DNA from: an uncultured Clostridia bacterium
GTDB taxonomy: Bacteria > Bacillota > Clostridia > UBA1381
Length of the DNA stretch: 38,906 nt
Direction: 5' to 3'
NCBI GenBank assembly: GCA_934462945.1
Contig: CAKSJF010000011.1
Span: 1 to 38,906, forward strand
Positions 15,326-23,600 of this stretch are shown piece by piece. Below the pieces are notes generated by a model that was not told where the DNA came from, searched no databases, and saw only the letters and a program-made list of their open reading frames with translations. The position numbers were made by a program, and so were the translations under genes. How positions within the stretch are numbered: position 1 is the stretch's first letter; each line of letters opens with the position of its first letter.

Positions 15326-18300
15326 CCCTTTTTCGGAATATATGCTTTTATTTTTTTACCGAACACTGCCGCAAGACACAATAGAATCAAAAGAACAACC
15401 GCCAGAACAACCCGTTTTACCGGGAATGCACGCGAAATGCAGAAAGCCTCCGCGTCCCGGTCCTGATGGAATACTAAGTAGCTCCCATCGTACCCCGCAC
15501 TGCACTTTTTCCATTCTCCGTCCTTTTTGATATACACCTTTGGATTTTTATATTCCTTGGGCATTGCATAATGAATGGTGGCATCCTCCCGGTCGTTATC
15601 GGTCACCTCGCAGTTCCATGCCGCAATCACGCGTTTCATGCCGGATTTCTTCAGTTCCTTTTCGTCATATTCTGAAAGAATGATTTCGGATTTTTCTGAA
15701 AAATCTCCCTCTGCCAAAACCTGCGGCAAGCCGTTTTCCGCCTGCTGCTTACTCTCAATGGAGGTGATATAATCGTCGTAAACTGCCTCTACCGTCATAT
15801 CTGCCTTGATTTCGGTAAAGTCCTCTGTGTCCCATTTTCCATAGCAGTTTTCCTTTGCAGGAATTTTGGGAAGTTCCTCCTCCGAAAGGCTTGCGCCATA
15901 GTCCACCGTCAGCGTATCTACAAGCTTATCCTCTGCCATAAAGGTCAGCGTAAAGGTGCGGAAAATATCCGGAACTCCCGGCAGTGCGATCAGCTCCTCA
16001 TAGGAAACCGGTCTGGTTTTTGCCGCATAGCTGATACTGTTCACACCGCCAATCTCCTCATTGGTGAAATAGTTTTCTGCAATCATTCCGTCAGCGTCGC
16101 CTGCGACTGCGCCGGCATACTCATCAAAATGCTTGAGTTTCACCAGAGAATAATTATTGAATAAATCCTTTCCCTTGCCAACAATACCGCCGATATAGTT
16201 GTCTCCGGAAAGTGTACATTTTGCCGCGCTTTGCTTGATCACCGTGTCTGATTCTCCGGCAATACCGCCGACATAATCTCCCGAACTGCTCTCAATTTTT
16301 CCGCAGGCAACCGACTCAATCACACTTCCTAAATCCATTCTGCCGACAATGCCGCCGACATAGTTTTTCTTTGCCTCAATCTCTCCGTAATTGCTGCATC
16401 CGCGCGTAACTGCTTTGGTTAAAAAGGTAAGCTTCAGACTTCTGTTTCCCTGCGCCTTGATGTCGTCCTCCGGGTCGTAATCATATTCAATTGCCATTGA
16501 TCCGGCAATACCGCCGACATTGACATCCGCAGAGATTTTACCGTTATTCTGGGAATTTGCAACCTTTCCCTCCGTCTGATTTTTCGTATCCTCAGAGGAA
16601 ACGTCCTCGGTCAGATCGTCTGTGCTCCAGTCCCCCACGCCGTTTGCCGCGTCTGATACTGCATCCATCAGCCGGAACATCTGATCGGAAACACTTTGCA
16701 AATCAGAAGAAAGCGTACCCGTTCCGTTCTGCGCCACGCTGTGGAGCAAATCCGCTTTATCCGCTAACGCTTTGATCGAATCAGACAGCTGATCCTTTGT
16801 TTTCTGGTACTCATCATCCGTTTTCGGGAAATTGATTGGCGTATTAAATTCCTCCACCACGCCGATCACCTTATCCACATCCCCAAGCAGCCGATCCGCA
16901 TTTTTCCCCAGAAGATCGGAAGTATCCTGCACCTTATCCATGGCGCTTTTTATGTCGTCAGTAAAAGCATCATAATCCTCTCTGGAAATCTTCGCCTGAT
17001 TGACGGCATTTTCTAAATTCTTGGTTGCACTCCGCAAATCTGCCGCCATGTTCATCATATCCACCAACGCATGGTACAGTCCATTGGTATCAATGTTCCG
17101 GAGGGCAGAGGGAATGTCCGCTAAAACATCCGCAATCCGCTCCATTGTCCGGTACATCACTTTCAGCTCATCATTAACCGCATTCAAAGTACTTCTCAAA
17201 GCCCGGAGCAGCTGATCCACCATTTCATCCTTTGGTGTTCCGTGCTTGATTGAATCCTTGATAATCTTGTTGCACTGATCCATCGCATCCAGAATTTCTG
17301 CCTGACAGTCGCGCAGGGATTCTGAAAACCGAATGGTGTATTTCTTCAAATCGTCCAGATCATCCTGTAGCCACATCAGATTGGTGTAGTTATTATCCAC
17401 CGTATTCAGGGCGCTGTTTAAGTCTTTCATTGCCTGGTACATGTCGTTCATTGCCAAAGAGACAGAATCCATCGCATCAAACAAACCGCTGGTGTCCACA
17501 CCCTCGATCGTATCCCGGGTAATCTGGAGCGCATCCCGGTAACCGTCTAAATTATCCTTCATCAGCTTTGTCGTGTCCGACATGGATTTTAAAAGCGGAA
17601 TCGTTCCGTCTAACACACCGCTAACCTTTCCGGTCAGATCGTTTACGGTATCAATGCTGTCATTTAAATAGTCATTCGTCTGATCCAGTAAGGAAGATGT
17701 TGTATCTCCTGCCTCGCGCGCATTTTTCAAAAGTGCGTCCAGCTGTGAAGAAATGGCGGTCCGGGTCACATCGGTATTTTGAATTGTGGAATTTAGGCGC
17801 AGCTGGAGACTGTCAATTTCCGACTGAATCCGATCTAAGGAAGATCGGTCGTAGCGTACCGTGGTATACGGCTCCATCTGCCCTACAATGCCGCCGACAT
17901 CCTTTCTGCCGCTGATTTCACCATTGTTTGTGCAGGCATTGACATAGCCTGCCTGTCTGCCGGCAATACCGCCGATATTATAGCCGACATGCGCATAGCC
18001 AACCGTTCCATCATTGGTACACCATAAAATCGCCCCCGAGGAATAGCCGGCAATGCCGCCGATGTCTGTAATTTCATCAATATTTTCAGTGCTGCGCAGA
18101 TTTTTCAGACTGGAAAAATCCAAATCCACATCTACCTTTTCCACTCGCGTATTCACCAGCGAAGTACTGCCGCAGCCGGAAACCATACCATAGTTTTTGC
18201 CGCAGATACCGCCGACATAATGCGAGCCGTAAACTACGCCTGCTGCCTGACACTGAAAAATTCTTCCCGCATACTCATTCACAGCCGCAATTCCGCCAAT

Positions 18301-18768
18301 GCCGCTTGCGCCCTTGACCGAGCCCTTAAAGGTACAATTCTGCACAAGACCCTTATTGATTCCGCAAAGCCCGCCGATATTGCTCTTGCTGCCGCCCGGC
18401 ACAATCGTGACATCCACCGTCAGATTCTGCACACAGCCGTTTTCCTCCACTGTCCGGAACACACCGATATCAGACGCATTCTTGGTATAGGAAACGCCAC
18501 GGATGGTGTGTCCGTTGCCCTCGAAAATACCGCACAAAACCGGAACAGGCGTAAATTCCTGGTCGGAAAAATCCAGATCGTTTAAAAGGGAAATCGTTTT
18601 TCCGACTGTATACTCATCCACTTCCGCTGCCTTGGCAAACTCGGAAAATTCGCGCACGGTTCGTATTTCAATCACATTTTCTGCAGGCGCAGCCGGGATA
18701 ACCGGATTGATCGCTGCAAGGGTAAATATCACAAGAAAAATCCATGCAAGGATTCTGTTTTTATTCAT
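15322..18768 (-). CDS. Large surface protein: GLUG repeats split by a long helical region
   Basis: A 1148-residue predicted surface protein. It has an N-terminal signal segment (ILAWIFLVIFTLAA) and a C-terminal membrane segment (VVLAVVLLILLCLAAVFG) followed by KKIKAYIPKKG, so it is held in the membrane with the bulk outside. Residues about 90-300 carry GLUG-type repeats (IGGLCG, IGGIAA, VGGICG, IGGIAG, IGGIAG, VGGIVG). Residues about 305-720 are helical, rich in D, L, N and S, without GLUG motifs, and probably coiled coil. GLUG repeats resume at about 750-930 (VGGIAG, VGGIVG, VGGIAG, IGGIVG). An InlB-like module follows (FTLTFMAED to MTVEAVY). The start at 18768 overlaps the exporter stop by eight bases (ATGAATAA) behind GAGAGG, so the two proteins are coupled and likely work together. 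The function is unknown. Confidence 0.75.
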   Translation of the reverse strand: MNKNRILAWIFLVIFTLAAINPVIPAAPAENVIEIRTVREFSEFAKAAEVDEYTVGKTISLLNDLDFSDQEFTPVPVLCGIFEGNGHTIRGVSYTKNASDIGVFRTVEENGCVQNLTVDVTIVPGGSKSNIGGLCGINKGLVQNCTFKGSVKGASGIGGIAAVNEYAGRIFQCQAAGVVYGSHYVGGICGKNYGMVSGCGSTSLVNTRVEKVDVDLDFSSLKNLRSTENIDEITDIGGIAGYSSGAILWCTNDGTVGYAHVGYNIGGIAGRQAGYVNACTNNGEISGRKDVGGIVGQMEPYTTVRYDRSSLDRIQSEIDSLQLRLNSTIQNTDVTRTAISSQLDALLKNAREAGDTTSSLLDQTNDYLNDSIDTVNDLTGKVSGVLDGTIPLLKSMSDTTKLMKDNLDGYRDALQITRDTIEGVDTSGLFDAMDSVSLAMNDMYQAMKDLNSALNTVDNNYTNLMWLQDDLDDLKKYTIRFSESLRDCQAEILDAMDQCNKIIKDSIKHGTPKDEMVDQLLRALRSTLNAVNDELKVMYRTMERIADVLADIPSALRNIDTNGLYHALVDMMNMAADLRSATKNLENAVNQAKISREDYDAFTDDIKSAMDKVQDTSDLLGKNADRLLGDVDKVIGVVEEFNTPINFPKTDDEYQKTKDQLSDSIKALADKADLLHSVAQNGTGTLSSDLQSVSDQMFRLMDAVSDAANGVGDWSTDDLTEDVSSEDTKNQTEGKVANSQNNGKISADVNVGGIAGSMAIEYDYDPEDDIKAQGNRSLKLTFLTKAVTRGCSNYGEIEAKKNYVGGIVGRMDLGSVIESVACGKIESSSGDYVGGIAGESDTVIKQSAAKCTLSGDNYIGGIVGKGKDLFNNYSLVKLKHFDEYAGAVAGDADGMIAENYFTNEEIGGVNSISYAAKTRPVSYEELIALPGVPDIFRTFTLTFMAEDKLVDTLTVDYGASLSEEELPKIPAKENCYGKWDTEDFTEIKADMTVEAVYDDYITSIESKQQAENGLPQVLAEGDFSEKSEIILSEYDEKELKKSGMKRVIAAWNCEVTDNDREDATIHYAMPKEYKNPKVYIKKDGEWKKCSAGYDGSYLVFHQDRDAEAFCISRAFPVKRVVLAVVLLILLCLAAVFGKKIKAYIPKKG

Positions 18769-21226
18769 CGCTGTCCTCTCCCTTCTCATCCTGCTCCGCT
18801 TTTGGAAGTGCACCGCCCTTTTCGCTGCTGTCTCCCATTTCGATAATACCGCTGACCTCGCCCTTAATCACGCCATGGATATTTGCGTCTACCACACCGT
18901 TGATTTTTCCGCGGACTCTGCCGTTTACCACAACCGTTCCGCTCCGTTTCTGAATCGGAATCGGCGGCTTTAGCTTAAAGGAAGTCTTTTCAATAATGAA
19001 ATCACCCAAAAGCAGAATCTGCGGCAAAACGCCCATAACCAGGAAGATGGAAATAATGGTTCCGCGTCCTAAGCAAACACCGATTGCCGAGATAACACCC
19101 TCGGTGGAAAGCTGTCCGATCAGGATTCCGGCACATGCCATAATCGCACCGGAGGTGATGATGGTTGGGAATGCCTGATTCAGGGACATAATCATTGCCT
19201 CCTTTGGCGGCATTTCCTTTTTCAACTCCATATACCGGCTGGAAATTACGATCGCATAGTCGATATTAGCGCCCATCTGAATCGAATTGACAATCAGATA
19301 ACCCAGGAAGAACAGCTCCTGATGCTCCAGATACGGGAACGAGAAGTTGATCCAGATACTTCCCTGGATTACGATAATCTGTAAAATCGACAAACCAACC
19401 GAATTAAAGGTAAACATCAATACCAGAATAACGAACAGCGCCGACAAAATACTGATGATGATATTATCCTGCGAGAAAGTGGAGGAAAGGTCATAATCAC
19501 TGGTGGTATTTCCCACAAAATAACTTTCCGGATAATATTTCGCCGCAATGCCGCGCAGCTCCTCCAAAAAGGCAAACGTCTCCTCGCCCTCCTCCGGAAT
19601 GTTTAAATAGATCAGCATACGGCTGTATTGATCGGTTTGTAATTGCAGCTTTGCATCCTGAATCTGATCGTAAAGATCGTCAATATCGCTCTGCATATCC
19701 GCGTCTAACGAAACATAACCCTCATGAATCTTATCATGCAGATAGCAGAACATATCAATCAGCGGTACGCCGTAGGTGTCAATGCCGCCGATCACACGTC
19801 CGAACTCCTGATTCTCTGCCGCATATGCCGTATAGAGAAGCGCAGCCGCCTCATAATCTACCTCGGTCAATTCAGAGAATTGGCGCGGCATGAGCTTTTC
19901 GGTCAGCATATAGCCATTCATCGCCTCGGTGTTGGCAAGTCCCTGGGTAGACTTCACCTCGTCATGGCGTTCAATTTCTGCTAACAGCGCCGCCTCCTTA
20001 TCATAATCCCCTGCCGGGACAACCAATGCTAAAAGATTCGTCCGGGAAAAGGTGTTATTAATTTTATCACGTGCAATCTGCTCCGGCGACTGCTTTGGGG
20101 TGGAAAGATTTGAGTTGCCGTAGCAGTATGGGCATAGGTTTGCTAAAAAGAACGCAATCACCATTACGCCGGCAAAAATCGGCGGAACAATAAATTTTGT
20201 TTTCGCAACAAATTTTCCAACCATATTGATTTCCGGCACAAAGTTTTTGTGATGCGTTTTATCCATCCAGCCGCTGAACACAACCAGCAGTCCCGGCATC
20301 AGAATAAATACCGACAAAAGGCTTAAAAAGATAGATTTGATCAGTACAATCGCCAGATCCTGACCGATTTTAAAATGCATCGTAATCAGCGCCAAAAGAC
20401 CGGAAATCGTGGTCAGTGTACTGGAGGAAATCTCCGGAATTGCCTTGCTGAGCGCCACAATTGCCGCTTCTCTTGCCTCATAATTTTCCCGTTCCTCGCT
20501 AAACCGGTGACAAAGAATAATCGCATAGTCAATCGCAAGCGCCAGCTGCAAAACGACAGCAACGGAATTGGAAATATACGAAATTTTTCCGAGCATAAAG
20601 TTTGTACCTTTATTCAGAATCGCCGCAGCTACAAAGGTCAGAACCAGCACCGGAATTTCTGCATACGTCTGCGAAGTAAAGAGCAGCACTAAAAGAATAA
20701 TGACCGCTGCGATAATAATAATCGTCTGCATTTCCTTAGCAAGACTCGCGGTCGAATCGTTTCCGACCTCTCCGGTCACATACACATCATAGGGCGACAG
20801 GAGCGTCTTAATATCATTTAATGCCTGGGTGCTGATCGGATCGTCGGTCGTGCCGTCGTAGGTGATGTGATAAAGGGCAGACGCGTTTTTAAAATGTGCG
20901 TCGGTATTATCAAACTCTGCCGAGGTCACACCGTCAATCTTTTCAATATCGTCCTGAAGCTCCAGCGCACGGTCGTAGGAAATATTCGCAACCATAATGT
21001 CCGACGTCCCGTATGTAACGAACTGGTCGTTCATCAGCGTTAAGCCTTTCCGGGTTTCAGTATCCTCCGAAAGATAGACGGTAATATCGTCCTCGGTTTT
21101 GACCCAATTAGAAGAAAAAACACTAAAAATCGCGGCAAAAATAAAAATCAGAAAAAAAAGATTTCTCCGGTCAACAATAAAGGTTGCCACCGCTTCCATT
21201 CCGTTTTTCTTAATACCCTGTTTCAT
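18761..21226 (-). CDS. MMPL/RND-family exporter
   Basis: An 821-residue transporter with the duplicated RND plan. One membrane helix near residues 18-40 is followed by an extracytoplasmic domain, a block of five to six helices (from IIIIAAVIILLVLLFTS through LLSVFILMPGLLVVF), a helix near AGVMVIAFFLANL, a second extracytoplasmic domain and a second helix block. Motifs such as LALAIDYAIILCHRFSEE and QMGANIDYAIVISSRYMEL each hold the membrane aspartate expected for proton coupling. The cytoplasmic tail has a short bactofilin-like repeat (VNGRVRGKINGVVDANIHG). Its substrate may be a lipid or hydrophobic compound. I chose the ATG at 21226 after AAAAAGGA over an upstream TTG at 21262. It is divergent from a TetR gene, which may repress it. 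Confidence 0.88.
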   Translation of the reverse strand: MKQGIKKNGMEAVATFIVDRRNLFFLIFIFAAIFSVFSSNWVKTEDDITVYLSEDTETRKGLTLMNDQFVTYGTSDIMVANISYDRALELQDDIEKIDGVTSAEFDNTDAHFKNASALYHITYDGTTDDPISTQALNDIKTLLSPYDVYVTGEVGNDSTASLAKEMQTIIIIAAVIILLVLLFTSQTYAEIPVLVLTFVAAAILNKGTNFMLGKISYISNSVAVVLQLALAIDYAIILCHRFSEERENYEAREAAIVALSKAIPEISSSTLTTISGLLALITMHFKIGQDLAIVLIKSIFLSLLSVFILMPGLLVVFSGWMDKTHHKNFVPEINMVGKFVAKTKFIVPPIFAGVMVIAFFLANLCPYCYGNSNLSTPKQSPEQIARDKINNTFSRTNLLALVVPAGDYDKEAALLAEIERHDEVKSTQGLANTEAMNGYMLTEKLMPRQFSELTEVDYEAAALLYTAYAAENQEFGRVIGGIDTYGVPLIDMFCYLHDKIHEGYVSLDADMQSDIDDLYDQIQDAKLQLQTDQYSRMLIYLNIPEEGEETFAFLEELRGIAAKYYPESYFVGNTTSDYDLSSTFSQDNIIISILSALFVILVLMFTFNSVGLSILQIIVIQGSIWINFSFPYLEHQELFFLGYLIVNSIQMGANIDYAIVISSRYMELKKEMPPKEAMIMSLNQAFPTIITSGAIMACAGILIGQLSTEGVISAIGVCLGRGTIISIFLVMGVLPQILLLGDFIIEKTSFKLKPPIPIQKRSGTVVVNGRVRGKINGVVDANIHGVIKGEVSGIIEMGDSSEKGGALPKAEQDEKGEDSDE

Positions 21227-21398
21227 CTCATCATTCCTTTTTGCATTTATAATAAAATTCAATTCTTCCCCATTTTATTCAACTCTATTTTTATTCTATC
21301 ACAATTCTTTCAAAAAAGAAATAGACAAATTGCATAGTTTGTTTGATTTTTTTCTGTTTGGTATAGATTTTTGAAAGATTTTATGGTAAAATAATGGG

Positions 21399-21658
21399 GA
21401 CAATCCCTCAGTCAGTTTGTGACAGTTTCTCGCTGCGGCTCGGTCACACCGCGGTTCTGACCGTCCCCCGGACGGTCATTCATTGCCGCGCTGCCGCTTC
21501 GCTACCCTTTGCTCAAGGGAGCCTGTTAGCGAGAGACAACGGGAAATATAGTTCCCTAAATATAATATTGCTGTCAACAAATTATACTTAAAATTTGCAC
21601 TTATTAACGGCTCCCTTGAGCAAAGGGAGCTGTCAGTGAAACTGACTGAGGGATTGTC
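21399..21658 (-). repeat. MITE-like intergenic repeat, copy 2 (260 bp), inverted relative to copy 1
   Basis: The element is bounded by a perfect 18-bp inverted repeat, GACAATCCCTCAGTCAGT (21399-21416) and its complement (21641-21658). The long arm (21399-21523, with the GACCGTCC hairpin) is on the left and the short arm with GCTCCCTT/AAGGGAGC on the right, the reverse of copy 1 at 6342. The 85-bp core is mostly diverged but shares ATAAGTG[CT]AAA when inverted. It separates the exporter upstream region (21227-21398, AT-rich, no confident promoter) from the TetR gene and ends about 20 bases before the TetR ribosome-binding site. Confidence 0.85.
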
Positions 21659-21689
21659 TCTTGAATTTTTCCAAAAAAGGAGAACCTTT

Positions 21690-22250
21690 ATGCCAACACA
21701 TTCCGATTGGATGAAATACCAGCTATCCGGCGCACTCAAAACGCTTATGGCAGAAAAACCGCTCCCGAAAATCACCATTCGGGAACTGACGGAAGTCTGC
21801 TGCGTCAACCGGCAGACATTTTACTATCATTTTCAGGATATTTACGATCTTTTAAAATGGACATTTGAACAGGAAATTGTTTCACTGATAAAAAAACAGG
21901 CAGCCGCCTGCTGCTGGCAGGATGCCGTTCTGCTGCTGTTACATTATATAGAAGAAAATAAAAAAATTTGTCTCTGTGCGCTCCATTCTCTGGGGCATAC
22001 CGTTCTGCGGAAATTTTTTTACGAGGATTCCGTTTCGCTCGTGAACGGCTTTCTTTCAGACACCTACAAACATGCAGGTCTTGATCCGGAACTGACCGAT
22101 TTTCTGACAAAATACTACACGGTTTCACTCGGCGCAATGCTGGAGAGCTGGCTTTTGGGTGAATTTTCTCAGACGCCGGAGCAGTTTGTGCAGAATCTGG
22201 AATTTGTTATGACGCGCAGATATGACGGTCAGTCCCCGGCAAGCAAATAA
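21690..22250 (+). CDS. TetR/AcrR-family transcriptional regulator
   Basis: A 186-residue regulator. The N-terminal TetR DNA-binding domain is clear: WMKYQLSGALKTLMAEK, then KITIRELTEVCCVNRQTFYYHF with the recognition helix. The helical C-terminus is the ligand-binding and dimer domain and has no close match to a well-known subfamily by eye; the DhaS-like group is a possibility. The start at 21690 follows AAAAGGAGAA. An earlier in-frame start at 21636 would lie inside the repeat element and is unlikely. It is divergent from the MMPL exporter, the usual arrangement for a repressor of an efflux gene. The repeat copy lies between them, so control over the exporter is inferred and no operator was found. 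Confidence 0.87.
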   Translation: MPTHSDWMKYQLSGALKTLMAEKPLPKITIRELTEVCCVNRQTFYYHFQDIYDLLKWTFEQEIVSLIKKQAAACCWQDAVLLLLHYIEENKKICLCALHSLGHTVLRKFFYEDSVSLVNGFLSDTYKHAGLDPELTDFLTKYYTVSLGAMLESWLLGEFSQTPEQFVQNLEFVMTRRYDGQSPASK

Positions 22251-22375
22251 GTTGCAAGGCTATCCCCCAGCTGTGCAAACACTGCCGCAAGAAGTTCAAT
22301 TTCTTCGGTTTCGCACGACTCTGCAATTGCACACGCAATTGCAGAAACCAGCCATATTAAATCACATCCGGACAT
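22229..22375 (-). CDS. 48-residue DUF6774-like small protein
   Basis: A short frame with strong protein character: MSGCDLIWLVSAIACAIAES, then EIELLAAVFAQLGDSLATYL. It matches my memory of DUF6774, a family of about 50-residue proteins of unknown function in Clostridia; this should be confirmed by profile search. It is mostly hydrophobic and helical with three cysteines. It lies 39 bases after the methyltransferase gene on the same strand and its end overlaps the TetR gene tail by 22 bases on the other strand. The AGGAGGGGG ribosome-binding site lies inside the loop of a terminator-like hairpin whose T-run abuts the ATG, so its expression may depend on read-through or refolding. Confidence 0.75.
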   Translation of the reverse strand: MSGCDLIWLVSAIACAIAESCETEEIELLAAVFAQLGDSLATYLLAGD

Positions 22376-22376
22376 A

Positions 22377-22416
22377 AAAACCGCACCCCCTCCTATTGTA
22401 TGCAGGACGCGGTTTT
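22377..22416 (-). terminator. Terminator-like hairpin with embedded ribosome-binding site
   Basis: On the minus strand AAAACCGC (22416-22409) pairs with GCGGTTTT (22384-22377), followed by T and then ATG. The 24-base loop holds TCCT and AGGAGGGGG, which can pair with each other. It lies right at the methyltransferase stop codon. Confidence 0.6.
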
Positions 22417-23161
22417 AGCGTGCGACAAATACCATTCGCTCCTCCTCTTTTTTCGGTGCGTCAAGGCTTAACTCGGAAAAACAGTCCACCCGGGAAAATC
22501 CAGCTTTTTTCAGCATGCGGCAAAGCTCCTCCGGACGGTGTGCGCGCTGGAGATGCCGCTCTGAAAACCGCCGGTAACTGCCGTTTTTCTGTTTTTCAAA
22601 AAAGGTCAGTTCCATGTCGCTGATGCGCATTTTCTCTAAATACCGGTTTTCCCAGCTATAGAAAAGCGAATCGTCCGAATAGATAAACGTTTTATTTCCA
22701 ATCGTTTCCTTTAATTTGTATTCTGTGCTGATATCAAAAATAAACAGACCGTCCGGCTCTAAAAAGCACCGTTTCATCCGCTGAAACATCCGGAAAAGCG
22801 ATGCCGGATTTAGTACATAGTTCATCCCGTCGATCATGCACAAAAACGCGTCCACCGTTCCGTAGAGATCCATCCGGGTCATATTCTGATTTAAAAAGAG
22901 AATATCCAGATTTTCTTTCTGTGCCTTTTTCCGGGCAATATCCAGCATATCGGCAGAAGAATCCAGTCCGATCATGTCATAGCCGCGGCGCGAGAGCGGA
23001 AGGGTGATATTTCCTGTTCCGCAGGCTAAATCTGCCGCAAGCGTCACATCCTTATGATATTCCGAAAACAGATTCTCTATATAATCCGCCCATTTTTCAT
23101 AATCAAAATCCGCCGTCATCAAACGGTCGTAAACGGATGCAAAATTGGTATAGCTATTCAT
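22415..23161 (-). CDS. Class I SAM-dependent methyltransferase
   Basis: A 248-residue Rossmann-fold methyltransferase. Motif I is AADLACGTGNITLPLS near residues 40-55, followed by the acidic end of beta 2 in MIGLDSSADMLDIARKKA and motif IV near MDLYGTVDAFLCMIDGMNYV. The pattern FDISTEYKLKETIGNKTF and the C-terminal EELCRMLKKAGF are like Bacillus YqeM and related proteins of unknown substrate. It starts at 23161, overlapping the TrpR-like gene by eight bases (ATGAATAG), so translation is coupled. A DUF6774-like gene follows. The substrate is unknown. Confidence 0.85.
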   Translation of the reverse strand: MNSYTNFASVYDRLMTADFDYEKWADYIENLFSEYHKDVTLAADLACGTGNITLPLSRRGYDMIGLDSSADMLDIARKKAQKENLDILFLNQNMTRMDLYGTVDAFLCMIDGMNYVLNPASLFRMFQRMKRCFLEPDGLFIFDISTEYKLKETIGNKTFIYSDDSLFYSWENRYLEKMRISDMELTFFEKQKNGSYRRFSERHLQRAHRPEELCRMLKKAGFSRVDCFSELSLDAPKKEEERMVFVAR

Positions 23162-23450
23162 GATCCTGCTCCTTCAGCCGCTCCAAAACCGTCCGGTATC
23201 CGCCCGGACCGTATAAAAGGCATCGGTTCACCCGGCTGATGGTGGCAGAGCTTGCCCCTGTTTTTGCCACAATATCGGTATAGACTTTTTTCTGATCCAG
23301 CATTTCTGCCACTTCAAACCGCTGGGTCATGGAATGCAGCTCGGCAATGGAGCATAAATCGTCAAAAAAGTTTTTGCATTCCTCAGTTGTTTTTAATTGC
23401 AGAACCGCCTCAAATAATCGGTTCTGTGCCTCCTCGGTCATTTTATGCAT
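23154..23450 (-). CDS. TrpR-like protein, YerC/YecD family
   Basis: A 98-residue helical protein with a TrpR-type helix-turn-helix. ECKNFFDDLCSIAELHSMTQ, then FEVAEMLDQKKVYTDI and VAKTGASSATISRVNRCL match the YerC/YecD family of Firmicutes, whose members resemble the tryptophan repressor but have no established tryptophan response. It starts the minus-strand unit with the methyltransferase and the small DUF6774-like protein. AGGTGG precedes the ATG at 23450. A second ATG three codons later is a possible start. Confidence 0.92.
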   Translation of the reverse strand: MHKMTEEAQNRLFEAVLQLKTTEECKNFFDDLCSIAELHSMTQRFEVAEMLDQKKVYTDIVAKTGASSATISRVNRCLLYGPGGYRTVLERLKEQDHE

Positions 23451-23469
23451 ATAACCACCTCTTACTCTT

Positions 23470-23498
23470 ATTTTAGCACTTTATTTCATGAAAGTAAA
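23470..23498 (-). promoter_or_regulatory. Sigma-A promoter of the TrpR-like/methyltransferase unit
   Basis: On the minus strand TTTACT (23498-23493) and TAAAAT (23475-23470) are 17 bases apart, about 20 bases before the start codon. Confidence 0.6.
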
Positions 23499-23507
23499 GA
23501 GTTTTAT

Positions 23508-23544
23508 AAAAAAAAGAGACGCACCCGCAAAAATATCGGGTGCG
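23508..23544 (-). terminator. Rho-independent terminator of the SLH protein gene
   Basis: On the minus strand CGCACCCG (23544-23537) pairs with CGGGTGCG (23527-23520), followed by TCTCTTTTTTTT. Confidence 0.85.
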
Positions 23545-23600
23545 CCGTCTTTCGGATTGTTGTTTTAAGAGAAGATATTAGAATGCGTATGATGGGCAGC

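Noticed and set aside
21476..21808. Frames running through the second repeat copy
   Set aside because: Created by the GC-rich repeat arms; no ribosome-binding site and no family resemblance.
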